Shown here in pieces: positions 31,538 to 40,334 of a stretch of 64,000 nt of DNA. Numbering within the stretch: the first letter of the stretch is position 1; every line of letters starts with the position of its first letter. The notes beneath the pieces are model-generated. The model was not told where the DNA came from. It was given only the letters and a program-made list of their open reading frames with translations, and searched no databases. Source of the stretch: G963665925 sp963676345 (GTDB lineage: Bacteria > Bacillota > Clostridia > Peptostreptococcales > Acidaminobacteraceae); contig CAXXTS010000005.1 of NCBI GenBank assembly GCA_963676345.2, positions 124,001 through 188,000 on the forward strand, read 5' to 3'. A program made the position numbers and the translations under genes.

Positions 31538-33885
31538 TGAGGAAGATGGATAAACGACTCCTGCGCATGGTGCGAAGCCACGTCGGGCAGTTTATTGCGA
31601 TTTCTCTTGTGATTTCAGTTGGCCTGCTGACCTATGTATCCTTTACGATGGCAATGTCAAATTTAGAGAATTCGCTGAATTACTATTATGATACGTCAAA
31701 TTTTGCTGATATTTATGTAGAAACATTTAAAGTGCCGAAAAAGGGTGTCGAAGATGTTTTGAAAATATCTGGTGTGAAGCATGCCCAAGGCAGACTTCAA
31801 TACGATGTGCCACTTAAAGTAGAAGATGAAAGTGAAAAAGTGACTGTAAGAATAGAGTCACTTCCCAAAACGGATTATAAAATCAATGATTTGTATTTTC
31901 ATAGTGGAACCACGCTTAAAACACCCAGCAAGGATGCCTACGTGTTTAACCAATTTGGTCAAGTGCGCGGGATGCATCTTGGTGACACAATCCGTCCCCA
32001 AATCCTCGGAGAGCAGTTTGAACTAAGTATCAAGGCTTTTGTTTCCAGCCCGGAGTATGTGTATTTAATGGAAAATGAGCAGTCTATGCTACCCGCTCCT
32101 GGAAAGTTTGGCGTAGTATTTGTTTCAGAAGAGTTTGCAATGAACAGTTTCGGAATGAATGGATATTACAATCAGGTACTTATAAAAGCGGACCCTGGTG
32201 TAAATGTCGATTTGTTGCAGGACCGTGTGGAAAATACCCTTGATCGATATGGCATAAAACGCATCTATCAGAAAAAAGATCAGCTGAGTCACCGATTGGT
32301 TTCTGAGGAGATTGAAGGCGGAAAAAAAATGGCTAAAACCGTGCCCTTTGTTTTCCTCTTAGTTGCAGCGAGCATTATGGTTATTATGATCAGCAGAACC
32401 GTAAGAAATGACCGAGTTTCTATTGGGGTATTCAAATCGATGGGGTACACCAATTTTGAAATTGTTATGCATTATACGAAATATTGTGTGATGATTGGTC
32501 TTGTTGGGTCCCTTATCGGCGTTTCATTAGGGATGCTGCTGGGTGCAGTCATTACGCAGATGTATACACAGTTTTTTTATATTCCATTTCTCAAAATTGT
32601 ATTTTATCCAGGCTATCTATCTGTAGCAATCCTGCTTTCAACTGTATTTTCAGTAGCTGCGGGACTTATGGGCGCAAGAAGTGTTTTGGGCGTTCATCCA
32701 GCAGAGTCTATGCGGCCGGAGCCTCCTAAAAAAGGACATAGGACAGTCTTCGAAAGGACCCGTTTATGGCGTTACTTAAGCTTTACTGAAAAAATGGTAA
32801 TGCGCAATTTACTGCGCAATAAAAAAAGATTCATTTTTATAACTTTAGGCATTGCCTTAACATATGCAATAACCATGGTTCCTATGTTCCAGTCCAATGC
32901 TTTTGACGATATCTTCATTAGACATTATTCTGAGTTTCTTAAAATGGATTACAATATAAATTTCTCAGAACCTGTTAAAGATACAGCGCTAAGTGACATA
33001 AAGCATCTTATTGAATATCGTGAAATGGAGCCCAAACTTGAGTATCCATTTGAGGTTGAACATGACTGGAAGAAAAAAGTTGTAACAGTAGTCGGTATTT
33101 GGTCAGACTCAAAGATGTATGCTTTTAAAACGGTCAATGGGGATAGAATATCCCTTCCTTCAGAAGGGCTTCTTATTACGGAAGGCTTAGCGAAATTCCT
33201 GGGAGTAGAGGTAGGAGACACACTTAAAATTAATACCTTTATACCAGGCAGAGACGATCAGCAAGTGCGCATTGTTTCAATAATAGACCAAAGCCTTGGC
33301 ATGAATATTTATATGGATTTAACCTATATGCAGGATATGTTTTTAGAGCATGGTCTTATAAATGGCGCGATGGTGACAACAAATGACGAAATTAAAGATG
33401 AGCTGGCAGATGTGCCCAAAATTTCTTCAGTCCAGTCTAATCGCGATCTTATTTCAATATTTAAAGAGTTTCTTAAACTCACACTGGCAAGTGTTTCCAT
33501 TCTCATTGTATTCTCAGGCGTGCTGGGTTTTGCAATAGTCTACAACTCATCTGTAATGAGCTTGCTCGAGCGCAAATTGGAGTTTTCATCACTTCGAGTT
33601 ATGGGGTTTAAGAAGAATGAAATCTTTTTTATACTGCTCAGAGAGAATATCGTAATGACAATTATGGGCATTGCTCTAGGCATTCCACTGGGACGCGCGA
33701 TGCTAAGTGCCATGTCAAGTTCATTTAGTACTGAACTGTATACCATGAAAGTAGATGTACCCTTTAACGCCTATGTATTAACTGGGGTGCTAACTTTTAC
33801 ATTTGTTGTTTTGGCTCAAATTGCCACCTATTCGAGAATATATAGGCTCGATTTCATTGAAGCCCTTAAAAACAGGATGACCTAG
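31537..33885 (+). CDS. FtsX-family ABC transporter permease
   Basis: 782 residues with two FtsX modules. The first is a membrane helix near 18-38, a large extracytoplasmic domain (40-260) and three helices (about 268-385); the second repeats the pattern (helix about 430, outer domain 455-640, three helices 650-780). The start at 31537 overlaps the ATPase stop; ATG 31546 is an alternative. Together with the ATPase and the adaptor it forms a MacAB-like exporter, plausibly for a peptide, lipid or antibiotic. Confidence 0.92.
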   Translation: MRKMDKRLLRMVRSHVGQFIAISLVISVGLLTYVSFTMAMSNLENSLNYYYDTSNFADIYVETFKVPKKGVEDVLKISGVKHAQGRLQYDVPLKVEDESEKVTVRIESLPKTDYKINDLYFHSGTTLKTPSKDAYVFNQFGQVRGMHLGDTIRPQILGEQFELSIKAFVSSPEYVYLMENEQSMLPAPGKFGVVFVSEEFAMNSFGMNGYYNQVLIKADPGVNVDLLQDRVENTLDRYGIKRIYQKKDQLSHRLVSEEIEGGKKMAKTVPFVFLLVAASIMVIMISRTVRNDRVSIGVFKSMGYTNFEIVMHYTKYCVMIGLVGSLIGVSLGMLLGAVITQMYTQFFYIPFLKIVFYPGYLSVAILLSTVFSVAAGLMGARSVLGVHPAESMRPEPPKKGHRTVFERTRLWRYLSFTEKMVMRNLLRNKKRFIFITLGIALTYAITMVPMFQSNAFDDIFIRHYSEFLKMDYNINFSEPVKDTALSDIKHLIEYREMEPKLEYPFEVEHDWKKKVVTVVGIWSDSKMYAFKTVNGDRISLPSEGLLITEGLAKFLGVEVGDTLKINTFIPGRDDQQVRIVSIIDQSLGMNIYMDLTYMQDMFLEHGLINGAMVTTNDEIKDELADVPKISSVQSNRDLISIFKEFLKLTLASVSILIVFSGVLGFAIVYNSSVMSLLERKLEFSSLRVMGFKKNEIFFILLRENIVMTIMGIALGIPLGRAMLSAMSSSFSTELYTMKVDVPFNAYVLTGVLTFTFVVLAQIATYSRIYRLDFIEALKNRMT

Positions 33886-33897
33886 GAGGACGGGAAA

Positions 33898-35136
33898 ATG
33901 AAAAAACTGATTAAAAAGAGAAATCTTATTCTTGGGATGGTCACTGTGGCACTTGTTGCTGTAGGTGGTGTTCTAGTCACTCGTTCTGGTGGCGTTCAAA
34001 TTGAAATGGAGACAGTAGACTTAGGCCGAGTTGCAGAAATTATTGAAGAGGAAGCAGAAGTTTCATCGCATAATAAGCGCAATGTATCTGTACTGGTGAG
34101 TGGAACGGTTTTAGAGTGGTATAAAGATGTTGGAGATACTGTTATACCCGGTGATGTCTTGGCGCAGGTTGAAACTGCAGATATTGATAAGCAGATTTCA
34201 ATTGAGGCGCAAAAGCTCAGTGCCTTAAAATATGCTTTTGAAGATGCCTTGACCCCTAATGATCGGGAAGTCGTTCGTCAATATGAAGCCAGCTATAACT
34301 CAGCCGTTATTGCTAGAGACAGCGCAAAAAGCACCTACGAAAAGAATCAAAAGTTAAACAGTGAAGGGGCAATAAGTACACAGGTACTTGATGATAGCAA
34401 AGACGCTCTTAATTTGGCCCAGGAAGATGTTAACAGTCAGTACCAGGCGCTTATAGAGGTTCGAAAAGGTCTTTCACAAGCCCTTAAAAATAAGTTTGGG
34501 GCGGAGATAAATGCTCAGGAAACGGCACTTGAAATACTAGAGTTACAACGAGAACGACATGCCATTAAAGCCACTCAGGCTGGTCTTGTACTGGGCAGAA
34601 ATATAGAAGCGGGGGATTATGTTGTTACGGGTCAAATCACTTATGAAATTGCAGATACCGGGCAAATTTACTTTAAATCTGATATACTAGACAGTGATGT
34701 CGCATTTATTCATGAAGGCACATCCGTTGTCATTTACTTAAATGACGATATGCACGAAAAGGGGCATGTTGTTAAGGTTTATCCGAAAGCAGAAGCACAA
34801 ATATCGGACTTAGGCATTGAACAGAAACGGGTTACAGTGGAAATTGAAGCCGATATCGGCCAGGAAAATATTCTTATTGGCCAGGAACTCGATATTGATT
34901 ATGTAGTGGATAGCCGTGAAGATGTGCTTCGTGTCAGAGAAGACCTCACCTATCAAAAGGAGGACGAATATTATGTCTTTATCCTTGAAGCGGGGCGTGC
35001 TGTTGAAAGGCCGTTTACCCCAGGTCTTGTAGGAGACACATACATTGAAGTCTTAGACGGACTTCGAGAAGGCGACACGGTAATTGTGCCGAGTGATGAA
35101 ATTGAACCTGGCTCAAAAGTGAAATTGCAAGAGTAA
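33898..35136 (+). CDS. HlyD/RND-type periplasmic adaptor (membrane fusion protein)
   Basis: 412 residues. An uncleaved N-terminal membrane anchor (8-27), a biotinyl-lipoyl-like segment (SGTVLEWYKDVGDTVIPGDVLAQVET), a helical hairpin (about 95-215), the returning lipoyl half and a beta-barrel. AGGAGG is 8 bases upstream and the gene starts 12 bases after the permease. In Gram-positive hosts such adaptors extend from the membrane and complete MacB-like exporters. Confidence 0.92.
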   Translation: MKKLIKKRNLILGMVTVALVAVGGVLVTRSGGVQIEMETVDLGRVAEIIEEEAEVSSHNKRNVSVLVSGTVLEWYKDVGDTVIPGDVLAQVETADIDKQISIEAQKLSALKYAFEDALTPNDREVVRQYEASYNSAVIARDSAKSTYEKNQKLNSEGAISTQVLDDSKDALNLAQEDVNSQYQALIEVRKGLSQALKNKFGAEINAQETALEILELQRERHAIKATQAGLVLGRNIEAGDYVVTGQITYEIADTGQIYFKSDILDSDVAFIHEGTSVVIYLNDDMHEKGHVVKVYPKAEAQISDLGIEQKRVTVEIEADIGQENILIGQELDIDYVVDSREDVLRVREDLTYQKEDEYYVFILEAGRAVERPFTPGLVGDTYIEVLDGLREGDTVIVPSDEIEPGSKVKLQE

Positions 35137-35151
35137 GAAAGTGGAGGTTTA

Positions 35152-36192
35152 GTGTTGGAACTGAGAAATATTGAAGAAGTGAGCATTGAAAGAGCGATTG
35201 TACATGTTTTAGATAAAAACAGTGACACGCCTCTATTGACAGATTCTGAACTAGAACTTGAACCGGCGATTACAGCATTTTTGTCTCACCATATTTTGAA
35301 GTCACTGAGTAGTGAAAAGAATAGGAAGTTAAAGATGTTTAACCCATCAGGTGTCGTTTATGGCAGTCTGATGAAAGTATATGAAGAAGAGGATGCCTTT
35401 GTACAAGCGTCTAAATCCATTGCTGAGTGGTTGTTTAAGTGTATGCAGGAGCATCCGCTCATTCCATCGGCAGACCTGATCGTGTCTCAGTTTATGAGCG
35501 GGTCAGAGCGATTCGTAGCCGTAATGAAAATGGACTATCAACCTTCTTTTGTACATGATATTCAGTACACGGAAGATGGCTTTCAAGTCGATTTAGTATC
35601 ACAGGAAATCAGCTTGCCTTCTATGAGTCAGAGACTAAATAAGGCAGCATTCTTCAAAAAACCAGAGGATGACGCATATGATGTAGTTGTCATAGATCAA
35701 CCAATTAAAGCAGAAGATGGCTCGATTATAGAGTATTTTCAAAAGACCTTTATTCAAGCGAATTTTGTGGTTGATCATATGGACAAGACGCGTATTGTTA
35801 AAGATCAAATGGAAAAGTGGATCCGTTCAAATATGAAAGATGACATTCGCAATTCCATTGATGCGCGAAAAGATGTTGAAAGTGTGTTTGTCAATTCTGG
35901 CGAACTCAACATTGGGCAGCTTACAGAAAATATAATCGATGATCCGTCCAAGCGTGAAAAATTCATTGAAAACATGGAACGCAAGGGTGTAGATACCGAC
36001 GACGCTTTTACTATTGATAAAAAGTGGGTGGCAAAGAAGTTTAAGACCAAAGCCATAAAAACCGATACGGGTTTTACCATTCGCGGGCCGTTTGAAAATT
36101 TCCATGACAATATGAAGATTGAGGTGGCGTACAACGGTGATGGCACTGTTAATTATATTATTAAGAATGTCAGAAATATCAGTGAACGGTAA
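35152..36192 (+). CDS. nucleoid-associated protein (NA37/YejK family)
   Basis: 346 residues with the layout of the 37-kDa nucleoid-associated family: an N-terminal hydrophobic/acidic domain (IERAIVHVLDKNSDTPLLTDSELEL), a central FMSGSERFVAVMKMDYQPSF region and a C-terminal DAFTIDKKWVAKKFKTKAIKTDTGFTIRG. GGAGG lies 4 bases before GTG 35152 and 7 before TTG 35155; either may be used. It is 15 bases after the adaptor and may be cotranscribed. The biochemical role of this family in Firmicutes is poorly known. Confidence 0.82.
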   Translation: MLELRNIEEVSIERAIVHVLDKNSDTPLLTDSELELEPAITAFLSHHILKSLSSEKNRKLKMFNPSGVVYGSLMKVYEEEDAFVQASKSIAEWLFKCMQEHPLIPSADLIVSQFMSGSERFVAVMKMDYQPSFVHDIQYTEDGFQVDLVSQEISLPSMSQRLNKAAFFKKPEDDAYDVVVIDQPIKAEDGSIIEYFQKTFIQANFVVDHMDKTRIVKDQMEKWIRSNMKDDIRNSIDARKDVESVFVNSGELNIGQLTENIIDDPSKREKFIENMERKGVDTDDAFTIDKKWVAKKFKTKAIKTDTGFTIRGPFENFHDNMKIEVAYNGDGTVNYIIKNVRNISER

Positions 36193-36507
36193 AATACAGT
36201 AATTCAGCCGCTACAAGACTGGATATTTAGACCGAAATCGTGTATAATAGAGTTAAGCCTGGGATGTCCGTTGCCTAGTAAAATTCAACCACTGGTATCG
36301 AAAAGGGAGCATACATTCTGTGGTAGATGTCAAGCCTTGTACGAGGAGGACGGCAGAAGTCATGGAGAGTGCACCCACTTAGCGTGGGTGTGGTGCTGAA
36401 TTTTACCGTGACGGCTTTCTGGGTAAACACGATAATAATAGCCTTCATAGTTATCTATGGAGGCTATATTTTGTATAGAGACTTTAAGAGCCCAAAGAGG
36501 TGTATGA
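36193..36507 (+). other. 315-bp intergenic region, largely one small RNA gene
   Basis: Contains a promoter (TATAAT at 36243-36248, weak -35), the structured RNA at 36254-36475 and its terminator. No protein-coding potential is supported. Confidence 0.7.
36254..36475 (+). ncRNA. free-standing structured small RNA, possibly 6S-like
   Basis: Begins about 6 bases after a TATAAT box (36243-36248) and ends in an intrinsic terminator (13-bp stem 36438-36450 with 36455-36467, loop TTAT, then ATTTTGT). The body closes on itself: CCTGG with CTGGG, CCGT with ACGG, then GTAAAATTCA (36278-36287) with TGAATTTTAC (36397-36406), ten perfect pairs 120 bases apart. Inside lie CCAC/GTGG arms and a CACCCAC-TTAGC-GTGGGTG hairpin (36372-36390). 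A rod with a central open region and its own promoter resembles 6S RNA, but I cannot match the sequence. It lacks SRP, RNase P, tmRNA, T-box and glmS hallmarks. Confidence 0.6.
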
Positions 36508-37944
36508 ATGAATCCTTATCAAACCATCAAATTGGATCGGGAAAAAAAGGAACATCTATATTTGCAGTTATTTAAAGCTTTGGAGGTCATGATTGCCAGC
36601 GGAAGGCTGAGACCTCACACGAAGCTGCCACCCATTCGTAAGCTTGCAGAGCTTCTGGAAGTCAACAATGTCACTGTTGTAAATGCTTATAAACTGCTCC
36701 AAGAAGGTGGGCTGGTTTATAAAAAAGTTGGCAGTGGTACATTTGTCACACCACTTGACGAGCCGGTTGAGGAAGAGGCGCATGCAAAAAGTGCTTCTGA
36801 AATCAGTTTTGCTCAAACTTCACCAACCGCAGACTTATTTCCTGTCAGTGATTTCAAAACGGTTCTTAATGAAGTGCTCGATCGTGATAAGGGGTTAGCC
36901 TTTAGCTATCAGGCTTCGTGGGGGTATTCACCACTGCGTGAATCTGTAGTAGGATACCTTGACGATTTCGGAATACAGGTAGAGCCCGATGTCATTCAAG
37001 TTATTTCAGGTGCACAACAGGGAATCGATATTGTTTCAAAGGCTATTCTCAACTATGGGGACTATGTGCTGGTTGAAGCCCCTTCCTATACAGGTGCAAT
37101 TGCTGCATTTAAAATGAAGGGTGCCAATATTATTGAAGTACCCATGACCAGTGATGGCATTCATCTTGAAGCCTTTCAAGAAGCTGTAAGACGCTACAAG
37201 CCAAAGCTTTTTTATACAATGCCAAATTTGCATAATCCAACAGGCTATACCTATTCTCTGGAGAAGAAGAAGGCCGTTCTTGAAATTGCCTCGGAAAACA
37301 GAATGTGGGTGCTCGAAGACGATTATGCAAGTGATTTGTATTTTGAAGAAGGCGGTTGTAGGGCGCTTAAAAGTATAGATGATGTTGATCGCGTCATTTA
37401 TATCAAAAGTTTTTCAAAAATTTATATGCCGGGGCTACGTCTTGGGTTCATGGCGGCACCAAAAAGACTGGGTCAAGAGCTGGTTGTAGCAAAGCATATA
37501 ACAGACATCTCAACTTCGGGGTTGATTCAAAGAGCTTTCGACTTATATTTGCGTAGAGGTCTTTGGAAAAAACAGATCAATACAATGCGCCGTATCTTCA
37601 AAGAACGTTACGATGCAGCGGTAGAGGCCATAGATTTGTATTTACCTCAGGATTGTTCTTATCATAAACCTGAAGGTGGGCTTAATTTTTGGATAGAGAT
37701 GCCAAGTTTTATTAACGCAGACCATTTTGCTGAGTACGCTGCTGAAAACGGTATTGAAATCATACCTGGAAGTGCTTTTTTCTTTTCACAAGGAAAGAGT
37801 AATTGCTTTAGAATCAGCGTTGCTGGTGTATATCTTGAAAACATAGATCCGTGGATTATGAAATTAATGCGTGTGCTGGACGTCTACTTGGAAAAGCAGA
37901 ATAAAAATGGAAGAGATGGGGCAGGATTTATGCCCATTCTTTAA
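36508..37944 (+). CDS. MocR-family transcriptional regulator (GntR HTH + aminotransferase fold)
   Basis: 478 residues. A GntR-type winged helix (about 10-78: LKKLAELLEVNNVTVVNAYKLLQEGGLVYKKVGSGTFV-like segment) is fused to a class I aminotransferase domain with the PLP lysine at about Lys304 (KSFSKIYMPGLRLGF). MocR proteins use PLP to sense amino acids, vitamin B6 or GABA and activate neighbouring genes. AAAGAGG is 7 bases upstream. Its usual divergent target gene is absent here, so the regulon is unclear; pdxR-like and gabR-like roles are both possible. Confidence 0.9.
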   Translation: MNPYQTIKLDREKKEHLYLQLFKALEVMIASGRLRPHTKLPPIRKLAELLEVNNVTVVNAYKLLQEGGLVYKKVGSGTFVTPLDEPVEEEAHAKSASEISFAQTSPTADLFPVSDFKTVLNEVLDRDKGLAFSYQASWGYSPLRESVVGYLDDFGIQVEPDVIQVISGAQQGIDIVSKAILNYGDYVLVEAPSYTGAIAAFKMKGANIIEVPMTSDGIHLEAFQEAVRRYKPKLFYTMPNLHNPTGYTYSLEKKKAVLEIASENRMWVLEDDYASDLYFEEGGCRALKSIDDVDRVIYIKSFSKIYMPGLRLGFMAAPKRLGQELVVAKHITDISTSGLIQRAFDLYLRRGLWKKQINTMRRIFKERYDAAVEAIDLYLPQDCSYHKPEGGLNFWIEMPSFINADHFAEYAAENGIEIIPGSAFFFSQGKSNCFRISVAGVYLENIDPWIMKLMRVLDVYLEKQNKNGRDGAGFMPIL

Positions 37945-37958
37945 ATGATATGTATAAA

Positions 37959-37996
37959 AAATCCCGATTGCGACATATGTGCAGCAATCGGGATTT
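37959..37996. terminator. bidirectional intrinsic terminator
   Basis: A perfect 13-bp stem (AAATCCCGATTGC 37959-37971 with 37984-37996) lies between the convergent MocR and bactofilin genes. Confidence 0.87.
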
Positions 37997-38020
37997 ATAT
38001 TTAAGGTATAAAACGGCTTC

Positions 38021-38530
38021 TTAAGCTGTTTTCTGTTGATTGTTCCTTTGGGTATTATTTTTTTGCTGATTTTTGTTTGATCGGTTTGATGGACTATTTT
38101 TAGAGCCTTCCGAGTCCGTATTCTCAGGAACCGATTCGTTTTCCTTGTCAGCAACAGGCGCTTTTTTAGGAGGTAAATCACTTGTGTTGATGTTACACAT
38201 GCCTTCAAATGCACCGCCTTCATCAATGACAAAGCTCATGACCTCTATATCGCCTCTAAGAACACCAGATGCATGAATTTTAAGCATACCATCTGAGTGA
38301 ATCTTGCCTTCAACTTTACCAGAAACTTCAATATTGGCGGCTCGAATATTTCCAAGCACATCGGCAGAATTGCCGATAATAACGTCGCCTTCCGCAGTAA
38401 TATCACCATTGATGTGGCCATCTATTCTCATTGACCCACCGCTTTTGACATTGCCCTCTATAGATGAATTTTCTCCAATAATCATGTCAAAATCAACTGT
38501 TGGTGCTGTTTTTTGAAACATTTGCTTCAT
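38021..38530 (-). CDS. bactofilin (polymer-forming cytoskeletal protein)
   Basis: 169 residues. The central domain (about 15-110) is a right-handed beta-helix of glycine/valine-rich turns (IDGHINGDITAEGDVIIGNSADVLGN) typical of bactofilins; the last 55 residues are a disordered Lys/Asn/Gln-rich tail. AAGGGGG lies 8 bases before ATG 38530; ATG 38536 is too close to it. It lies 13 bases after an M23 peptidase gene. Bactofilin-M23 pairs scaffold local peptidoglycan remodelling and cell shape. Confidence 0.92.
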   Translation of the reverse strand: MKQMFQKTAPTVDFDMIIGENSSIEGNVKSGGSMRIDGHINGDITAEGDVIIGNSADVLGNIRAANIEVSGKVEGKIHSDGMLKIHASGVLRGDIEVMSFVIDEGGAFEGMCNINTSDLPPKKAPVADKENESVPENTDSEGSKNSPSNRSNKNQQKNNTQRNNQQKTA

Positions 38531-38543
38531 AGCCATATCCCCC

Positions 38544-39563
38544 TTAGTTTATAACCGTAGCCGGATCAATTTGCTTTCCTTCAAAGTGTACTTCAAAGTG
38601 CACATGCGGGCCTGTACTTTTACCGGTATTTCCGACTTCGCCTATGACTTCCCCTTTGTCAACATGATCACCGACAGAAACATAATTTTTGTTGTTATGT
38701 GCATAGACTGTTTTATAGTCATACCCATGGGAAATGACTATGATTTTTCCGTAGCTGCCATTATAACCAGAAAAAGTGACAATGCCAGAACCAGCGGCTT
38801 TGATTTCAGTGCCTCTTGAATTAGCAATATCCAGACCCTTGTGCATGTTGGCTCGACCCGTTACAGGGTCTCTTCTAATGCCAAATCCAGAAGTAATGGT
38901 TCCGTTAACTGGTTTAAGGTCAGGTTTACAGTCAAGAAAATCCAGCGTATTTTCCACTTCGTCAATAACAGAAGTAAACTCATTAAGCTGTTGCTGCATT
39001 AAAATTGAAATGTCATCATCTTCAATAAGTGCAAGGAGCTTGTCAAGTTCATCTGAGTTTTCAGTTGGCTGGACATCATACATGTAGGTGTCATCTTGTT
39101 TAATGTCAGTTAGCCTGTCGAATGATCTGCTAACTGGAAGGTGCACACTCACATCGTTGTCTTCATTAAGTTTTGATATGAGTGTTATAGCTTGAGTTTC
39201 AAGATTCTCGAGTTCGGATAATCGAGATTCATAGACCGTGGCAACGTGCTGTGCTTGTGCCTTCATGTCTTCATTCAGCTTAGCTTGGGAAGTGTACAAT
39301 TCTTCGAGCCGAGCAATCCTGTCCTTGTTATCAGCCATCTCATTTGTAAGCTGTGTATTTTCAAGTGAGACTTTTCTGCTGGTAATATAATAATAAACAA
39401 GTGCAGAATTAATTGTGACAGTTGAGATTAGAAGCAGGGCCAGTGCCCCGTGAAGTATGTATTTCGGTAATCGAAGTTTTTTGAGCTGACTTTCAGCGCC
39501 AGGAACTACAACAAAGGTGACATCTTCCCGAAGCTTTTCTTTAAGATGCTTCAAACGTCCCAT
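38544..39563 (-). CDS. M23 family metallopeptidase with membrane anchor and coiled coil
   Basis: 339 residues: a basic cytosolic N terminus, one membrane helix (about 38-58), a coiled coil (60-130) and a C-terminal LytM/M23 domain (about 225-335). Zinc ligands are in MHKGLDIA (HxxxD) and GPHVHFEVH (HxH), so the active site looks complete. It should cut peptidoglycan cross-bridges outside the membrane. AGGGGG precedes the ATG. It is cotranscribed with bactofilin, its likely scaffold. Confidence 0.93.
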   Translation of the reverse strand: MGRLKHLKEKLREDVTFVVVPGAESQLKKLRLPKYILHGALALLLISTVTINSALVYYYITSRKVSLENTQLTNEMADNKDRIARLEELYTSQAKLNEDMKAQAQHVATVYESRLSELENLETQAITLISKLNEDNDVSVHLPVSRSFDRLTDIKQDDTYMYDVQPTENSDELDKLLALIEDDDISILMQQQLNEFTSVIDEVENTLDFLDCKPDLKPVNGTITSGFGIRRDPVTGRANMHKGLDIANSRGTEIKAAGSGIVTFSGYNGSYGKIIVISHGYDYKTVYAHNNKNYVSVGDHVDKGEVIGEVGNTGKSTGPHVHFEVHFEGKQIDPATVIN

Positions 39564-39848
39564 ATATCCCCCTAATATAAGTTTACTAAAAACATTTTAT
39601 CAAAAGATGCTCTGACCTGCAATTATCATCTATAATGAGCACTTCAAAGCCTATTATACCCCTTTGGATAGACTTGTAATCAAATGCAATCATCGTTAAT
39701 AATGTAAAAGGAAATAATCGTGTGGAATCAATGGAATACAGTGGATAAATATGACTGGGAAAAATGAGGAAAACGAACAGGAAAACCATTAGGAAAACGG
39801 GCAAACCTATTGTATAATGATTGTAATGATACGAGTAGGAGGTCAATG

Positions 39849-40292
39849 ATGACTGAACAGAAAAAAATTGATCCACAAATAGTAGAGATTGAGGAAAATT
39901 TCCGTTGGGTGTGTGGCAAAATTAAGAAAAAGGGACGTGAAATACTCTCTGATTTCGAAATAACACCACCTCAGTTCGAAGCTCTACAGCATTTGATCAA
40001 AGAAGGCGAGCTTACAATTGGTGAGCTCAGCGGCAAAATGTATCTGGCATGCAGTACGGTTACAGACCTTTTAGATAGAATGGAACGCAATAATTTGGTG
40101 GTTCGTGTTAAAGATGAACGTGACCGCAGGATTGTACGCATACGTGTTCTCGAAAAGGGGCATAATCTAATAGATCAAGTTCTTGCGACACGTCAAACTT
40201 ACTTGTCGGAAGTTCTTGAAGACTGTAACGACGATAAAATAGATCACATTCAGGATTGTTTCAAGACGCTGAATGAAAAAATGGATGTATAG
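39849..40292 (+). CDS. MarR family transcriptional regulator
   Basis: 147 residues with a winged helix-turn-helix (about 45-105: LTIGELSGKMYLACSTVTDLLDRMERNNLVVRVKDERDRRIVRIRVLEKG) flanked by dimerisation helices. AGGAGG lies 6 bases before ATG 39849 and only 3 before ATG 39846. It precedes the 1783-residue signalling protein by 42 bases and may be cotranscribed with it and regulate it. The effector is unknown. Confidence 0.92.
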   Translation: MTEQKKIDPQIVEIEENFRWVCGKIKKKGREILSDFEITPPQFEALQHLIKEGELTIGELSGKMYLACSTVTDLLDRMERNNLVVRVKDERDRRIVRIRVLEKGHNLIDQVLATRQTYLSEVLEDCNDDKIDHIQDCFKTLNEKMDV

Positions 40293-40334
40293 ACATAGAA
40301 CTTAATAAATGATAGTTAATCTGGAGGCAATATT

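Noticed and set aside
36254..36475. SRP RNA, RNase P RNA, tmRNA or glmS ribozyme
   Set aside because: No GGTCCGGAAGGAAGCAG-type SRP loop, no RNase P cores, no tmRNA ends and no AGCGCC cleavage site; an ACGAGGA stretch alone is not enough for glmS.
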